7,170 bases of DNA from Methylococcaceae bacterium (GTDB lineage Bacteria > Pseudomonadota > Gammaproteobacteria > Methylococcales > Methylomonadaceae), in contig RFQK01000077.1 of the NCBI GenBank assembly GCA_009925045.1, forward strand, positions 1 to 7,170, written 5' to 3'. Below, in pieces: positions 1 through 6,808 of this stretch. The notes beneath the pieces were generated by a model, which saw nothing but the letters and a program-made list of their open reading frames with translations, made no database searches and was not told the DNA's origin. How positions within the stretch are numbered: position 1 is the first letter of the stretch; each line of letters starts with the position of its first letter. The translations under genes and the position numbers were made by a program.

Positions 1-176
1 GTTCTTTGCGTGATGGACATGCGAAACTGGTTAAAAAAGGCCTGAATGATTCGCATTTTGATGCAGTGGTTGAGCATCTGGGCGCTACTTTGACCGAACT
101 GAACGTGCCGGCGGAATTAATTGCCGAAGCGGCTGGTCTGGTTGAAAGTGTTCGTGATGAAGTATTAGGTCGTTAA
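1..176 (+). CDS. glbN: Group I truncated hemoglobin (TrHbN/GlbN type), 3' end only
   Basis: The reading frame is open from the window edge (first full codon at base 3) to TAA at 174-176, followed at once by a second TAA. The 57 visible residues are the C-terminal half of a 2-over-2 truncated globin. The segment LRDGHAKLV carries the likely proximal heme-ligating histidine of helix F (codon 18-20). The segment GLNDSHFDAVVEHLGATL matches the family's helix G region, and a helix H with the ending VRDEVLGR follows. Proteins of this family bind heme in the cytoplasm and are linked to O2 or NO binding and NO detoxification. The distal pocket residues lie outside the window, so ligand preference cannot be judged. 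The gene converges on mfd with only a 40-base gap. Family assignment is from recall of the conserved pattern; physiological role is inference. Confidence 0.85.
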   Translation, partial: SLRDGHAKLVKKGLNDSHFDAVVEHLGATLTELNVPAELIAEAAGLVESVRDEVLGR

Positions 177-185
177 TAAAATACC

Positions 186-209
186 CACCCCGGCTTTGGG
201 GCCGGGGTG
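186..209 (-). terminator. Intrinsic terminator of mfd in the convergent gap
   Basis: A perfect 9-bp stem (CACCCCGGC at 186-194, GCCGGGGTG at 201-209) encloses a 6-base loop. Read on the - strand, the hairpin starts 8 bases after the mfd stop codon and is followed by a T-rich run (GGTATTTTATT). That is the arrangement of a Rho-independent terminator for mfd. Read on the + strand, no T-run follows, so for the hemoglobin transcript it would act only as a weak terminator or a 3'-end protecting hairpin. Confidence 0.8.
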
Positions 210-216
210 AATGCCA

Positions 217-3200
217 TCAAGATTGAAGACTGAGTTGCTTTAATAAGCCCTGCAAAAACTCAGTCTTAGCCTCTAAATCCGCCAAGTTCTTCACAAAGCG
301 TAATTTCTCCGAGCCATCAAACTTATAGACACTGGCTTGAGTCTGAATCAGTTTAATTAATTCCGCGGTGTCAATATTAGGATGTTGACCAAAGACCAGA
401 CGCCCGCCAGCGGCATGTGCTTCAATCTTTTTAATACCCAGATGAGCGGCTTGTTGTTTCAGTTCAGTGACAGTGAACAAGGCTTTGACTTGATCAGGCA
501 ATAAGCCGAAACGATCAATCATTTCGACTTTTAGTGCCCGTAAATCTTCGTGGTTTTCGGCATTGGCGATGCGTTTGTAAAGCACCAGTCGGGCATGGAT
601 ATCGGGTAAATAATCTTCCGGAATTAAGGCAGCGGTTTGTAAATCGACTTCCGGTCCAGAATCAAAAGGCGTATCCAGTTCAGGTTGCTTGCCGGATTGC
701 AAAGCTTTAATCGCCCGTTCGAGAAGTTCGCTATACAAAGTGAAGCCGATTTCCTGAATTTGTCCGCTTTGCTCATCGCCGAGTAACTCCCCAGCGCCGC
801 GGATTTCCATATCGTGTGATGACAGCATAAAGCCGGCGCCTAGTTCACCTGAACTCTCAAAGGCATCGAGACGTTTGATGGCGTCAGTCGACATCAGTGC
901 TTTGGGGGGAACAATGCAATAGGCATAGGCTCGGTGGTGAGAACGACCTACCCGGCCACGCAGCTGATGTAACTGCGCCAACCCAAGTTTATCGGCGCGG
1001 TTAATAATGATGGTATTCGCTGTCGGAATATCGATACCGCTTTCAATAATAGTCGTGCTGATCAAGACGTTGAAACGCTGGTGGTAAAAGTCCAGCATGA
1101 TTTGTTCAAGTTGCCGTTCTGCCATCTGACCATGGGCGATCTGAATTCTGGCTTCAGGCACCAGTTTTTCCAGTTCGAGGGCCATTTTTTCCATGGTTTT
1201 GACATCATTGTGCAGGAAAAACACCTGGCCACCGCGCTTGATTTCCCGCTGGCAGGCTTCCTGAATTTGTGAATCTATCCACTCGCTGACAAAGGTTTTA
1301 ATCGCGTGACGATTGCTAGGTGGTGTAGCAATGATAGAAATATCACGCAGACCGGCCATTGCCATGTTTAAGGTCCTGGGAATAGGAGTGGCGGTCAGGG
1401 TCAGTAAGTCCAGTTCATGGCGTAATTTTTTGAAGTGTTCTTTTTGGTTAACCCCAAAACGGTGTTCTTCATCAATAATTACCAAGCCCAGTGCTTTGTA
1501 CTGCATTTCTTTGGACAGTAGCTTGTGGGTGCCGATGATAATATCGACTTTAGCCTCAGCCAGATCATCGGTAATGGTTTTTTGCTGTTTAGGGCTTACA
1601 AATCGTGATAAGACTTCAATCCGAACCGGCCAGTCGGCAAAACGGTCACGGAAATTTTGATAATGCTGTTGAGCTAGTAAGGTCGTTGGAACCAAAACAG
1701 CGACTTGTTTGCCACTTTGTACAGCTATAAAAGCCGCCCGCATCGCGACTTCGGTTTTTCCAAAGCCTACGTCGCCACACACCACACGATCCATCGGTTG
1801 AGTTTGGGTCATGTCGGTGATAATGGCTTCAATCGCGCTAAGCTGGTCTGGGGTTTCTTCAAAAGGGAATGCGCCAGCGAAGGCCTGGTAATCGGCGTCG
1901 GCCAAACCGAAAGCGTAACCCTGATGCGCAGCACGGCGGGCATGAATGTCCAGTAATTCCGCCGCGACGTCGCGAGCCCGTTCCATGGCTTTTTTCTTGG
2001 CCTTGCTCCATTGTTCGCCGCCCAGTTTATGCAAAGGGGCGTTTTCGGCGCTCATGCCACTGTATCGGCCGATCAGATGCAGGGATGAAACCGGTACATA
2101 GAGTTTGTCCTGATTAGCGTATTCCAGCATTAAAAATTCAGCTTCGATTCCGCCTACACTCAAGGTTTGTAAACCACAGTAGCGTCCGACCCCATGTTCT
2201 TGATGAACCACAGGTGAACCGATGGTCAGCTCATTCAGGTTATTAAAAATGTTTTCCAGATCACGACTGCTGGACTGGCGACGACGGCGACGTTGTTGAA
2301 TTTTTTCACCGTTCAGCTGGCTTTCGGTGATGACGGCCAGGGCAGGATCTTTGAGTAATAAACCGTGATCCATGGGGGCGACAACGATGGAGACCGGCTG
2401 GCTGCTGTCCAAGAACTCCTGCCAGCTATTCATCAGTGCTGGCCGGATTTTGGCCGGTTTAAGCCTATCCAGTAAACCTTCCCTATGCCCGGCGGTTTCA
2501 GCCACGAATAGCACTTTCCCGCTGAAGCCGTTCATGAACTGGCGTAAAGCTTGAGTGGGTTCTTTCAGACGATTGTCGATAGCCACAGTGGCTAAAGCTG
2601 AAGTGTTCAGAACGGCAATGGCCTGAGGATGTTTTTCATCCAAAATCACCCTGCTATAGTTTTGCGTGTGCTTGAGTAATTCATCGCTGGATAAGAATAA
2701 CTCGGTGGGCGCTAATAAAGGCCGGTCAGCCGAGTATTTGCGCATTTGATAACGTTGCTCAGTGTCATCACTAAAGGCCTGAGCCTGCTTTTCATAATCA
2801 GCTGGGAGTACTACTAAGGCATCTTTGGGCAAATAATCAAACAAGGCCTCGGTCTGTTCTACAAATAGCGGCATGTAGTATTCAATACCGGCGGGTGCTA
2901 TTTGTTTAGAAACATCCAGATACAAAGGATTTTTAGGCGAAGCATTGGGAAAATGTTCACGGAAATTTTGTCGGAAACGTTTGATAGCTTCATCGGTGAA
3001 TGGAAATTCACGTGCTGGATACAAGGCTATCTGGTTCAGTTTTTCCAGTGACATCTGGCTTTCGGGATCAAAGCTGCGTATTGACTCAACTTCGTCATCG
3101 AATAACTCAATGCGATAGGGTTGCTTGCTACCCATTGGGAAGACGTCGATGATAGAGCCGCGTACGGCAAATTCACCGTGCTGGTAAACCTGAGAGACAC

Positions 3201-3666
3201 ATTGATAACCCACCGCTTCTAATTTAATGCGATTGAGGTCCAGACTGAACTGACTGCCGACTTCCACAGCAAAACTGTGGGCTAAACAGTGGGCGCGGGG
3301 AGCCAGTCTATGCATCAGACTGGCAACTGAAACGATTAATGCACCGGAGCGAATTTCGGGTAGTAGTACCAGAGTGCGTAAGCGTTCGGAAACGATTTCA
3401 GGTAACGGCGAAAATACATCATACGGCAGGGTTTCCCAGTCAGGAAAATGCAATACATTGGCATCCTGATTGAGAAAGAAGCGTAGTTCGTGTTCAAGGC
3501 GCAGGGCCGTATGGGTATCTAGCGTGACTATGACCACCAAGCCTTGGCGATGACGAATTAATTCCGCGAGTGCCAGCGAATCAGCGCATCCGTTAAGACC
3601 ACCCCAGATAATTTCAGTCGATTGCGGTTGAGGTAAAGCTGATGCAGGTAAAAAAACAGAGGACAT
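217..3666 (-). CDS. mfd: Transcription-repair coupling factor Mfd (TRCF)
   Basis: This 1149-residue protein matches the usual Mfd length (about 1150). Mfd is a cytoplasmic DNA translocase that pushes or removes RNA polymerase stalled at lesions and recruits UvrA for nucleotide excision repair. Residues 1 to about 340 form the UvrB-like module, with FPDWETLPYD at 74-83. Residues about 475-550 form the CarD-like RNA polymerase-interacting domain (IGSPVVHQEHGVGRY from 482). The superfamily 2 motor shows Walker A GDVGFGKT at 631-638 (lysine 637), the DEEH box at 732-735, LTATPIPRT, and QLRGRVGR at 901-908. The translocation (TRG) region lies at about 941-963, followed by the C-terminal autoinhibitory domain. 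A run of five arginines (459-463) precedes the polymerase-binding domain. The ATG at 3664-3666 is chosen because it gives family length; no good Shine-Dalgarno sequence precedes it. No frameshift or missing key residue was seen. Confidence 0.98.
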   Translation of the reverse strand: MSSVFLPASALPQPQSTEIIWGGLNGCADSLALAELIRHRQGLVVIVTLDTHTALRLEHELRFFLNQDANVLHFPDWETLPYDVFSPLPEIVSERLRTLVLLPEIRSGALIVSVASLMHRLAPRAHCLAHSFAVEVGSQFSLDLNRIKLEAVGYQCVSQVYQHGEFAVRGSIIDVFPMGSKQPYRIELFDDEVESIRSFDPESQMSLEKLNQIALYPAREFPFTDEAIKRFRQNFREHFPNASPKNPLYLDVSKQIAPAGIEYYMPLFVEQTEALFDYLPKDALVVLPADYEKQAQAFSDDTEQRYQMRKYSADRPLLAPTELFLSSDELLKHTQNYSRVILDEKHPQAIAVLNTSALATVAIDNRLKEPTQALRQFMNGFSGKVLFVAETAGHREGLLDRLKPAKIRPALMNSWQEFLDSSQPVSIVVAPMDHGLLLKDPALAVITESQLNGEKIQQRRRRRQSSSRDLENIFNNLNELTIGSPVVHQEHGVGRYCGLQTLSVGGIEAEFLMLEYANQDKLYVPVSSLHLIGRYSGMSAENAPLHKLGGEQWSKAKKKAMERARDVAAELLDIHARRAAHQGYAFGLADADYQAFAGAFPFEETPDQLSAIEAIITDMTQTQPMDRVVCGDVGFGKTEVAMRAAFIAVQSGKQVAVLVPTTLLAQQHYQNFRDRFADWPVRIEVLSRFVSPKQQKTITDDLAEAKVDIIIGTHKLLSKEMQYKALGLVIIDEEHRFGVNQKEHFKKLRHELDLLTLTATPIPRTLNMAMAGLRDISIIATPPSNRHAIKTFVSEWIDSQIQEACQREIKRGGQVFFLHNDVKTMEKMALELEKLVPEARIQIAHGQMAERQLEQIMLDFYHQRFNVLISTTIIESGIDIPTANTIIINRADKLGLAQLHQLRGRVGRSHHRAYAYCIVPPKALMSTDAIKRLDAFESSGELGAGFMLSSHDMEIRGAGELLGDEQSGQIQEIGFTLYSELLERAIKALQSGKQPELDTPFDSGPEVDLQTAALIPEDYLPDIHARLVLYKRIANAENHEDLRALKVEMIDRFGLLPDQVKALFTVTELKQQAAHLGIKKIEAHAAGGRLVFGQHPNIDTAELIKLIQTQASVYKFDGSEKLRFVKNLADLEAKTEFLQGLLKQLSLQS

Positions 3667-3694
3667 AGTGCGAGTAATGTAAAAACCAGATCTT

Positions 3695-3700
3695 ATTATA
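3695..3700 (-). promoter_or_regulatory. Probable -10 box of the mfd promoter
   Basis: On the - strand this is a perfect TATAAT. It sits about 28 bases upstream of the mfd ATG, which would give a leader of roughly 20 bases. The -35 region is poor: the best match is CTGATT with a short 15-base spacer. The assignment therefore rests on the -10 box and its position. Confidence 0.5.
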
Positions 3701-3721
3701 AGCGTGAATCATGATAATCAG

Positions 3722-3750
3722 CAGACAGAGGGCTTATCTCGGTTTACTAT
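3722..3750 (+). promoter_or_regulatory. Candidate promoter of the sensor kinase operon
   Basis: CAGACA (3722-3727) and TACTAT (3745-3750) are separated by 17 bases, each matching the sigma-70 consensus at 4 of 6 positions. The -10 lies about 32 bases before the kinase ATG. This is the best-spaced pair in the divergent gap, but the match is weak and an activator may be needed. It lies within about 50 bases of the mfd -10 box, so the two divergent promoters are close together. Confidence 0.3.
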
Positions 3751-3782
3751 AGCGCTTGATTATTTGCTCAAGATGACGATCA

Positions 3783-5159
3783 ATGATGTTATCCCATATA
3801 TTACCCAAAGCTGAGATCTCGATTCGGGAAAACCTGAAATGGCTTTACATCCTCCGCAACCTCATGCTGTTTACCGTAATGGTAACGGTGTTTGTAGTGG
3901 TCAATATGATGGGGGTTTCTTTACCAGAAAACCAAATCTGGCTAGGTATTTTTGCGATTTCCATCCTTAATTTGTACACCTGGCTCAGGCTGAGAACCAA
4001 AGAAGAAGTCACCGAACATGAGATTTTTTCTCAGATTTGTATGGATGTACTGGTTTTGGCTTATATGTTGTATCTGACCGGTGGCGCCTCTAATCCGATT
4101 ATCTGGGTGTTCTTATTGCCACTGATTGTGACGGCTATCATGCTGCCTCAGGCTTATGCCTGGAACATGGTGATTATCACCTCCAGTATTTACACCATGT
4201 TAATCACCTTTAATGTGCCATTGCCCGCGATTGAACCTCATATGTCGCATTCCGACATGATGGGCATGTCAGAAGAGATGATGGAACAGATGCATTTAAT
4301 TGCCGATCGCCGCTATTTCAATTTACACGTGTTTGGCATGTGGTTTGGTTTTGTATTCAGTGCTGGTCTAGTGGCATTTTTCGTGGTTGCCTTAGCTAAG
4401 ACTTTAAAAGAACGTGAACGTAATCTGGCCGATGCTCGTGAAAGTGCTTTACGGGATGACAGAGTGGTTTCACTCGGAACCCTGGCCGCCAGTGCCGCCC
4501 ATGATATGGGTACGCCATTAGGTACGATTGCTATTTTGGTGCATGAAATGACCGATGAGGTCCCGGCTGAGGAGTTTCCAGAAGTACGACAGAAACTGGC
4601 AATTCTTCAGCAACAAATTGATCGCTGTAAACAAGCATTGTCAGTGATGTCCGCTTCTGCCGGGGAAATGCGAGCTGAATCGGGTAAGGTAATGCTAGTC
4701 AGTGAATATATCGATGAAGTGTTGAATCAGTGGCGAACCCATAAAGCCTCAACCAAACTGAAATTATTCATTACCCCCGAAGTGAATATGCAGGCACAAA
4801 TCATTGCCGAACGCACCGTTACCCATGCCATCATCAATATTTTGAACAATGCTGCCGAAGCTACCCAGATTGAACAAGGTATTGAGTTTCACGCAAACTG
4901 GAACAGCAGCATGTTGTTGATTAAAGTACGTGATTACGGTCCCGGTTTGCCTGCGGAATTCATTGATTTTGCTGGACATCAGCCAGTTAAAAGCAGTAAA
5001 GGGATGGGCGTAGGCTTGTTTTTAACCTATACCACTATTAAGCGCTTAGGCGGCAAGATAGAATTTAACAATTTGTCAGAAGGCGGTGCATGCGTGGAAA
5101 TCAGTTTGCCGCTGTTAATCGATTCGGAGACACTGGAAGATGACGACATTAACGGATAA
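3783..5159 (+). CDS. regB: RegB/PrrB/RoxS-family redox sensor histidine kinase
   Basis: This 458-residue inner-membrane kinase should autophosphorylate in response to respiratory redox state and pass phosphate to the adjacent regulator. Six hydrophobic segments are visible (about 21-43, 52-69, 83-99, 105-121, 126-146, 181-205). The GGASNPI motif (100-106), between segments 3 and 4, matches the GGxxNP(F) quinone-linked motif of RegB. The H-box is LGTLAASAAHDMGTPLGTI with phosphoacceptor His240. Cys282 in IDRCKQAL is 42 residues later, equivalent by position to the redox-active cysteine known in Rhodobacter RegB. The ATPase domain has an N-box (Asn356), DYGPG (384-388) and GMGVG (407-411). The loop 149-180 is unusually rich in Met and His. 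Two adjacent ATGs (3783 and 3786) could serve as start; no strong Shine-Dalgarno sequence decides. The 3' end overlaps the regulator gene by 20 bases. Family is firm; the exact signal is inference. In pseudomonads the same family is named RoxS. Confidence 0.92.
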   Translation: MMLSHILPKAEISIRENLKWLYILRNLMLFTVMVTVFVVVNMMGVSLPENQIWLGIFAISILNLYTWLRLRTKEEVTEHEIFSQICMDVLVLAYMLYLTGGASNPIIWVFLLPLIVTAIMLPQAYAWNMVIITSSIYTMLITFNVPLPAIEPHMSHSDMMGMSEEMMEQMHLIADRRYFNLHVFGMWFGFVFSAGLVAFFVVALAKTLKERERNLADARESALRDDRVVSLGTLAASAAHDMGTPLGTIAILVHEMTDEVPAEEFPEVRQKLAILQQQIDRCKQALSVMSASAGEMRAESGKVMLVSEYIDEVLNQWRTHKASTKLKLFITPEVNMQAQIIAERTVTHAIINILNNAAEATQIEQGIEFHANWNSSMLLIKVRDYGPGLPAEFIDFAGHQPVKSSKGMGVGLFLTYTTIKRLGGKIEFNNLSEGGACVEISLPLLIDSETLEDDDING

Positions 5160-5685
5160 ACCCAATTTACTTTTAGTCGACGATGACGTCACTTTTTGTT
5201 CGGTATTAAAAACGGCTCTAGAAAAGCGCAATTTTTTGGTTTCAGTTGCCAATGATATTGCTACCGGCATTCGTCTGGCTGAAGAAACGGATCCAGAATA
5301 TGCGGTGATTGATTTGCGCATTGGACTGGAATCCGGTCTGGAGATGGTTAAAAAACTGATAGAACTGGATTCTAATACTCAGATTGTGATGTTGACTGGT
5401 TTTGCCAGTATCGCTACTGCGGTGGAAGCCATTAAACTGGGCGCAATTCATTATCTGACCAAGCCCGCCAATGCCGATGAAATCGTCAATGCCCTCCACA
5501 AAAACGAAGGCGATACCTCGGTTGTCATCAGTGATAGTCCCTTGTCAGTTAAAAGACTGGAGTGGGAGCATTTGCAAAAAGTGTTAATGCAACATGATGG
5601 CAATATTTCTGCCGCTGCCCGGGCACTGAATATGCACCGCCGTACCTTGCAACGTAAGCTGGAAAAACGACCCGTTCGCGAATAA
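5140..5685 (+). CDS. regA: RegA/PrrA/RoxR-family response regulator with Fis-type HTH
   Basis: This 181-residue cytoplasmic DNA-binding regulator has the usual length of RegA (about 180). The receiver domain (about 9-120) has the acidic triad Asp14-16, phosphoacceptor Asp58 in VIDLR, Thr86 in MLTGFASIATAV, and Lys108 in the LTKPA turn. The C-terminal Fis-like helix-turn-helix (about 138-176) includes EWEHLQKV and NISAAARALNMHRRTLQRKL, the near-invariant recognition region of this family. Family members control respiration, carbon or nitrogen fixation and redox balance; which genes are controlled here cannot be read from the window. The gene starts inside the kinase gene (20-base overlap), with GGAG at 5126-5129 as a distant ribosome-binding candidate, so translational coupling is likely. 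In pseudomonads the equivalent is RoxR. Confidence 0.93.
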   Translation: MTTLTDKPNLLLVDDDVTFCSVLKTALEKRNFLVSVANDIATGIRLAEETDPEYAVIDLRIGLESGLEMVKKLIELDSNTQIVMLTGFASIATAVEAIKLGAIHYLTKPANADEIVNALHKNEGDTSVVISDSPLSVKRLEWEHLQKVLMQHDGNISAAARALNMHRRTLQRKLEKRPVRE

Positions 5686-5699
5686 TCCATAGGATCTTT

Positions 5700-6563
5700 A
5701 TGATAAAAAGTATGACCGCCTTCGCTGATGGCGAAATCGTGGTAGATAATCTGAGCATTTTGTGTGAATTACGATCAGTAAATCACCGTTACAGCGATTT
5801 AAGCGTAAAACTTCCGGATCGCTTACGTTTTGTCGAATCAGATGTGCGACGTCTAATTGGCGAAAAGCTTAAACGCGGCAAAATTGAATGTTGTCTGAGT
5901 TATAAGCGTCAAAACGGTGGTCAGGCGTTTGCTGTGAATGAGGACATGGTGGAGAAATTATTGGATGCGACTCAGCGGATTGAAGCGCTGATGCAAGCGC
6001 CACTGGGATTTTCAGCACTGGATGTTTTGGCTTTTCCCGGTGTGCAACAAGATACTGAAACCGATCGCGAGGTATTGCGCGAGCATATTATCAATCTGCT
6101 GGAGTCTAGTATCACCAAGATGCTGGAAACCCGGGTTCGAGAGGGGGCGCAATTAGCCATTTTGATTAATGAGCGCTGTGAAAAAATTCTGCAATTAGTA
6201 GTCAGTGCCCGTGAACGTTTGCCAGTGGTATTAAATTTGGTTCGAAGCAAATTGCTGGCGCGGATTGAAGAGGTCGTTGCTCAGCCGGATAACGACAGAC
6301 TCGAACAGGAATTAGTGTTGCTGGCGCAAAAGCTTGATGTCGATGAAGAATTAGATCGCCTGCAAACCCATGTCACAGAAGTGCAACGCGCTTTAAAACA
6401 ACCAGAACCCATTGGCCGACGACTGGATTTTCTGATGCAGGAAATGAATCGTGAAGCGAATACCTTGGGTTCTAAGTCAGCCGATCGGGAAATGACGCAG
6501 ATATCCATTGATTTAAAAGTGTTAATTGAACAAATGCGTGAGCAGATCCAGAATATTGAATAG
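5700..6563 (+). CDS. yicC: YicC-family endoribonuclease-like protein
   Basis: The 287 residues match the length of E. coli YicC. The N-terminus MIKSMTAFADGE and the segment LRSVNHRYSDLSVKLP belong to the YicC N-terminal domain. The C-terminal DUF1732 region shows DVDEELDRLQTH (213-224), GRRLDFLMQEMNREANTLGS and the ending IEQMREQIQNIE. YicC proteins have been reported to act in RNA decay, including turnover of a small RNA in E. coli, and are described as a separate endoribonuclease family; the substrate here is unknown. The start is supported by AGGA at 5691-5694, five bases before the ATG. The gene lies 14 bases after the response regulator and is followed by a strong terminator, so it is probably the last gene of the regBA operon. 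In many bacteria yicC is followed by gmk, which is not the case here. Confidence 0.95.
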   Translation: MIKSMTAFADGEIVVDNLSILCELRSVNHRYSDLSVKLPDRLRFVESDVRRLIGEKLKRGKIECCLSYKRQNGGQAFAVNEDMVEKLLDATQRIEALMQAPLGFSALDVLAFPGVQQDTETDREVLREHIINLLESSITKMLETRVREGAQLAILINERCEKILQLVVSARERLPVVLNLVRSKLLARIEEVVAQPDNDRLEQELVLLAQKLDVDEELDRLQTHVTEVQRALKQPEPIGRRLDFLMQEMNREANTLGSKSADREMTQISIDLKVLIEQMREQIQNIE

Positions 6564-6589
6564 TTTTTTTGCCCGTACAAGAATATCTT

Positions 6590-6628
6590 AAAGGCCCTGT
6601 TATTGGTTTGTAAATACAGGGCTTTTTT
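6590..6628 (+). terminator. Rho-independent terminator after yicC
   Basis: GCCCTGT (6594-6600) pairs with ACAGGGC (6616-6622) around a 15-base loop, and the stem is followed by six Ts (6623-6628). The outer A-rich left flank (6590-6592) can pair with part of the T-run and extend the stem. It lies 26 bases after the yicC stop and marks the end of the regB-regA-yicC unit. It also separates that unit from the downstream ATPase gene. Confidence 0.85.
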
Positions 6629-6698
6629 ATTTTCCCCATCCAAATCGGTTTGCAGATGTCCGTTACCAATTGCTGTTTAATACTCAATCAGAACTGAT

Positions 6699-6758
6699 TT
6701 ACACTTTAATGCGCATAAAAATGTAATATTACGCGCTTTTATGCGCGTAAAAGTGTAA
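6699..6758. repeat. Nested inverted and direct repeats, probable operator of the downstream ATPase gene
   Basis: Three layers overlap in 60 bases. First, ATGCGCATAAAAATGTAA (6709-6726) and ATGCGCGTAAAAGTGTAA (6741-6758) are direct repeats, 16 of 18 identical, with a 32-base period, about three helical turns. Second, each unit has an inverted partner to its left. The first forms a 28-bp dyad (6699-6726) centred on ATGCGCAT with arms matching at 8 of 10 positions. The second forms TTACGCGC (6729-6736) facing GCGCGTAA (6743-6750). Third, the outermost TTACACTTT (6699-6707) and AAAGTGTAA (6750-6758) are perfect inverted copies. The block ends 7 bases before a TATAAT, so it overlaps any -35 site. 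This fits two cooperative binding sites for a dimeric or oligomeric regulator; the regulator is not identified. The stretch between the terminator and this block (6629-6698) shows nothing recognisable. Confidence 0.7.
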
Positions 6759-6765
6759 GTTAAGT

Positions 6766-6771
6766 TATAAT
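6766..6771 (+). promoter_or_regulatory. -10 box of the AAA ATPase gene promoter
   Basis: This is a perfect TATAAT, 37 bases before the preferred start codon at 6809. The expected -35 position (about 6743-6748, GCGCGT) falls inside the repeat block and does not match TTGACA. That suggests a promoter that is weak on its own or controlled by the factor binding the repeats. The predicted leader is about 30 bases. Confidence 0.5.
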
Positions 6772-6797
6772 ATAGGCCGTTAGCAATCTTAATTGGC

Positions 6798-6801
6798 GGG
6801 A
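6798..6801 (+). promoter_or_regulatory. Ribosome-binding site that favours the second ATG
   Basis: GGGA lies within GGCGGGA. Two in-frame ATGs follow, at 6803 and 6809. The first begins one base after the GGGA, too close to be used efficiently. The second has a normal 7-base spacing and is therefore taken as the start. Confidence 0.5.
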
Positions 6802-6808
6802 AATGACA

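Noticed and set aside
2278..2292. Arginine run (residues 459-463) in Mfd as a possible insertion or low-complexity expansion
   Set aside because: As I recall, E. coli Mfd also has an arginine-rich linker just before the polymerase-binding domain, so this is normal variation.
1081..2554. Several + strand open frames of 60-115 codons inside mfd
   Set aside because: They are antisense shadows of a fully conserved mfd coding frame, with no recognisable protein features.
3756..3783. TTGAT and ATCAA half-sites resembling an FNR/CRP-type box before the kinase gene
   Set aside because: The half-sites are separated by 19 bases instead of the 4 needed for an FNR site, so they are probably coincidental.
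6564..6570. Run of seven Ts directly after the yicC stop codon, as a first terminator
   Set aside because: No stable GC stem precedes it. The real hairpin with a T-run is at 6590-6628.
6699..6758. Possible CRISPR array from the repeated 18-base units
   Set aside because: There are only two direct units with a 14-base gap, nested dyads and no further copies. The block sits at promoter distance from a gene start, so it fits an operator better.
6776..6790. GTTAGC-like sequence as a possible integron recombination site
   Set aside because: It does not fit the GTTRRRY core, and no matching partner site with the expected inverted arrangement is present.
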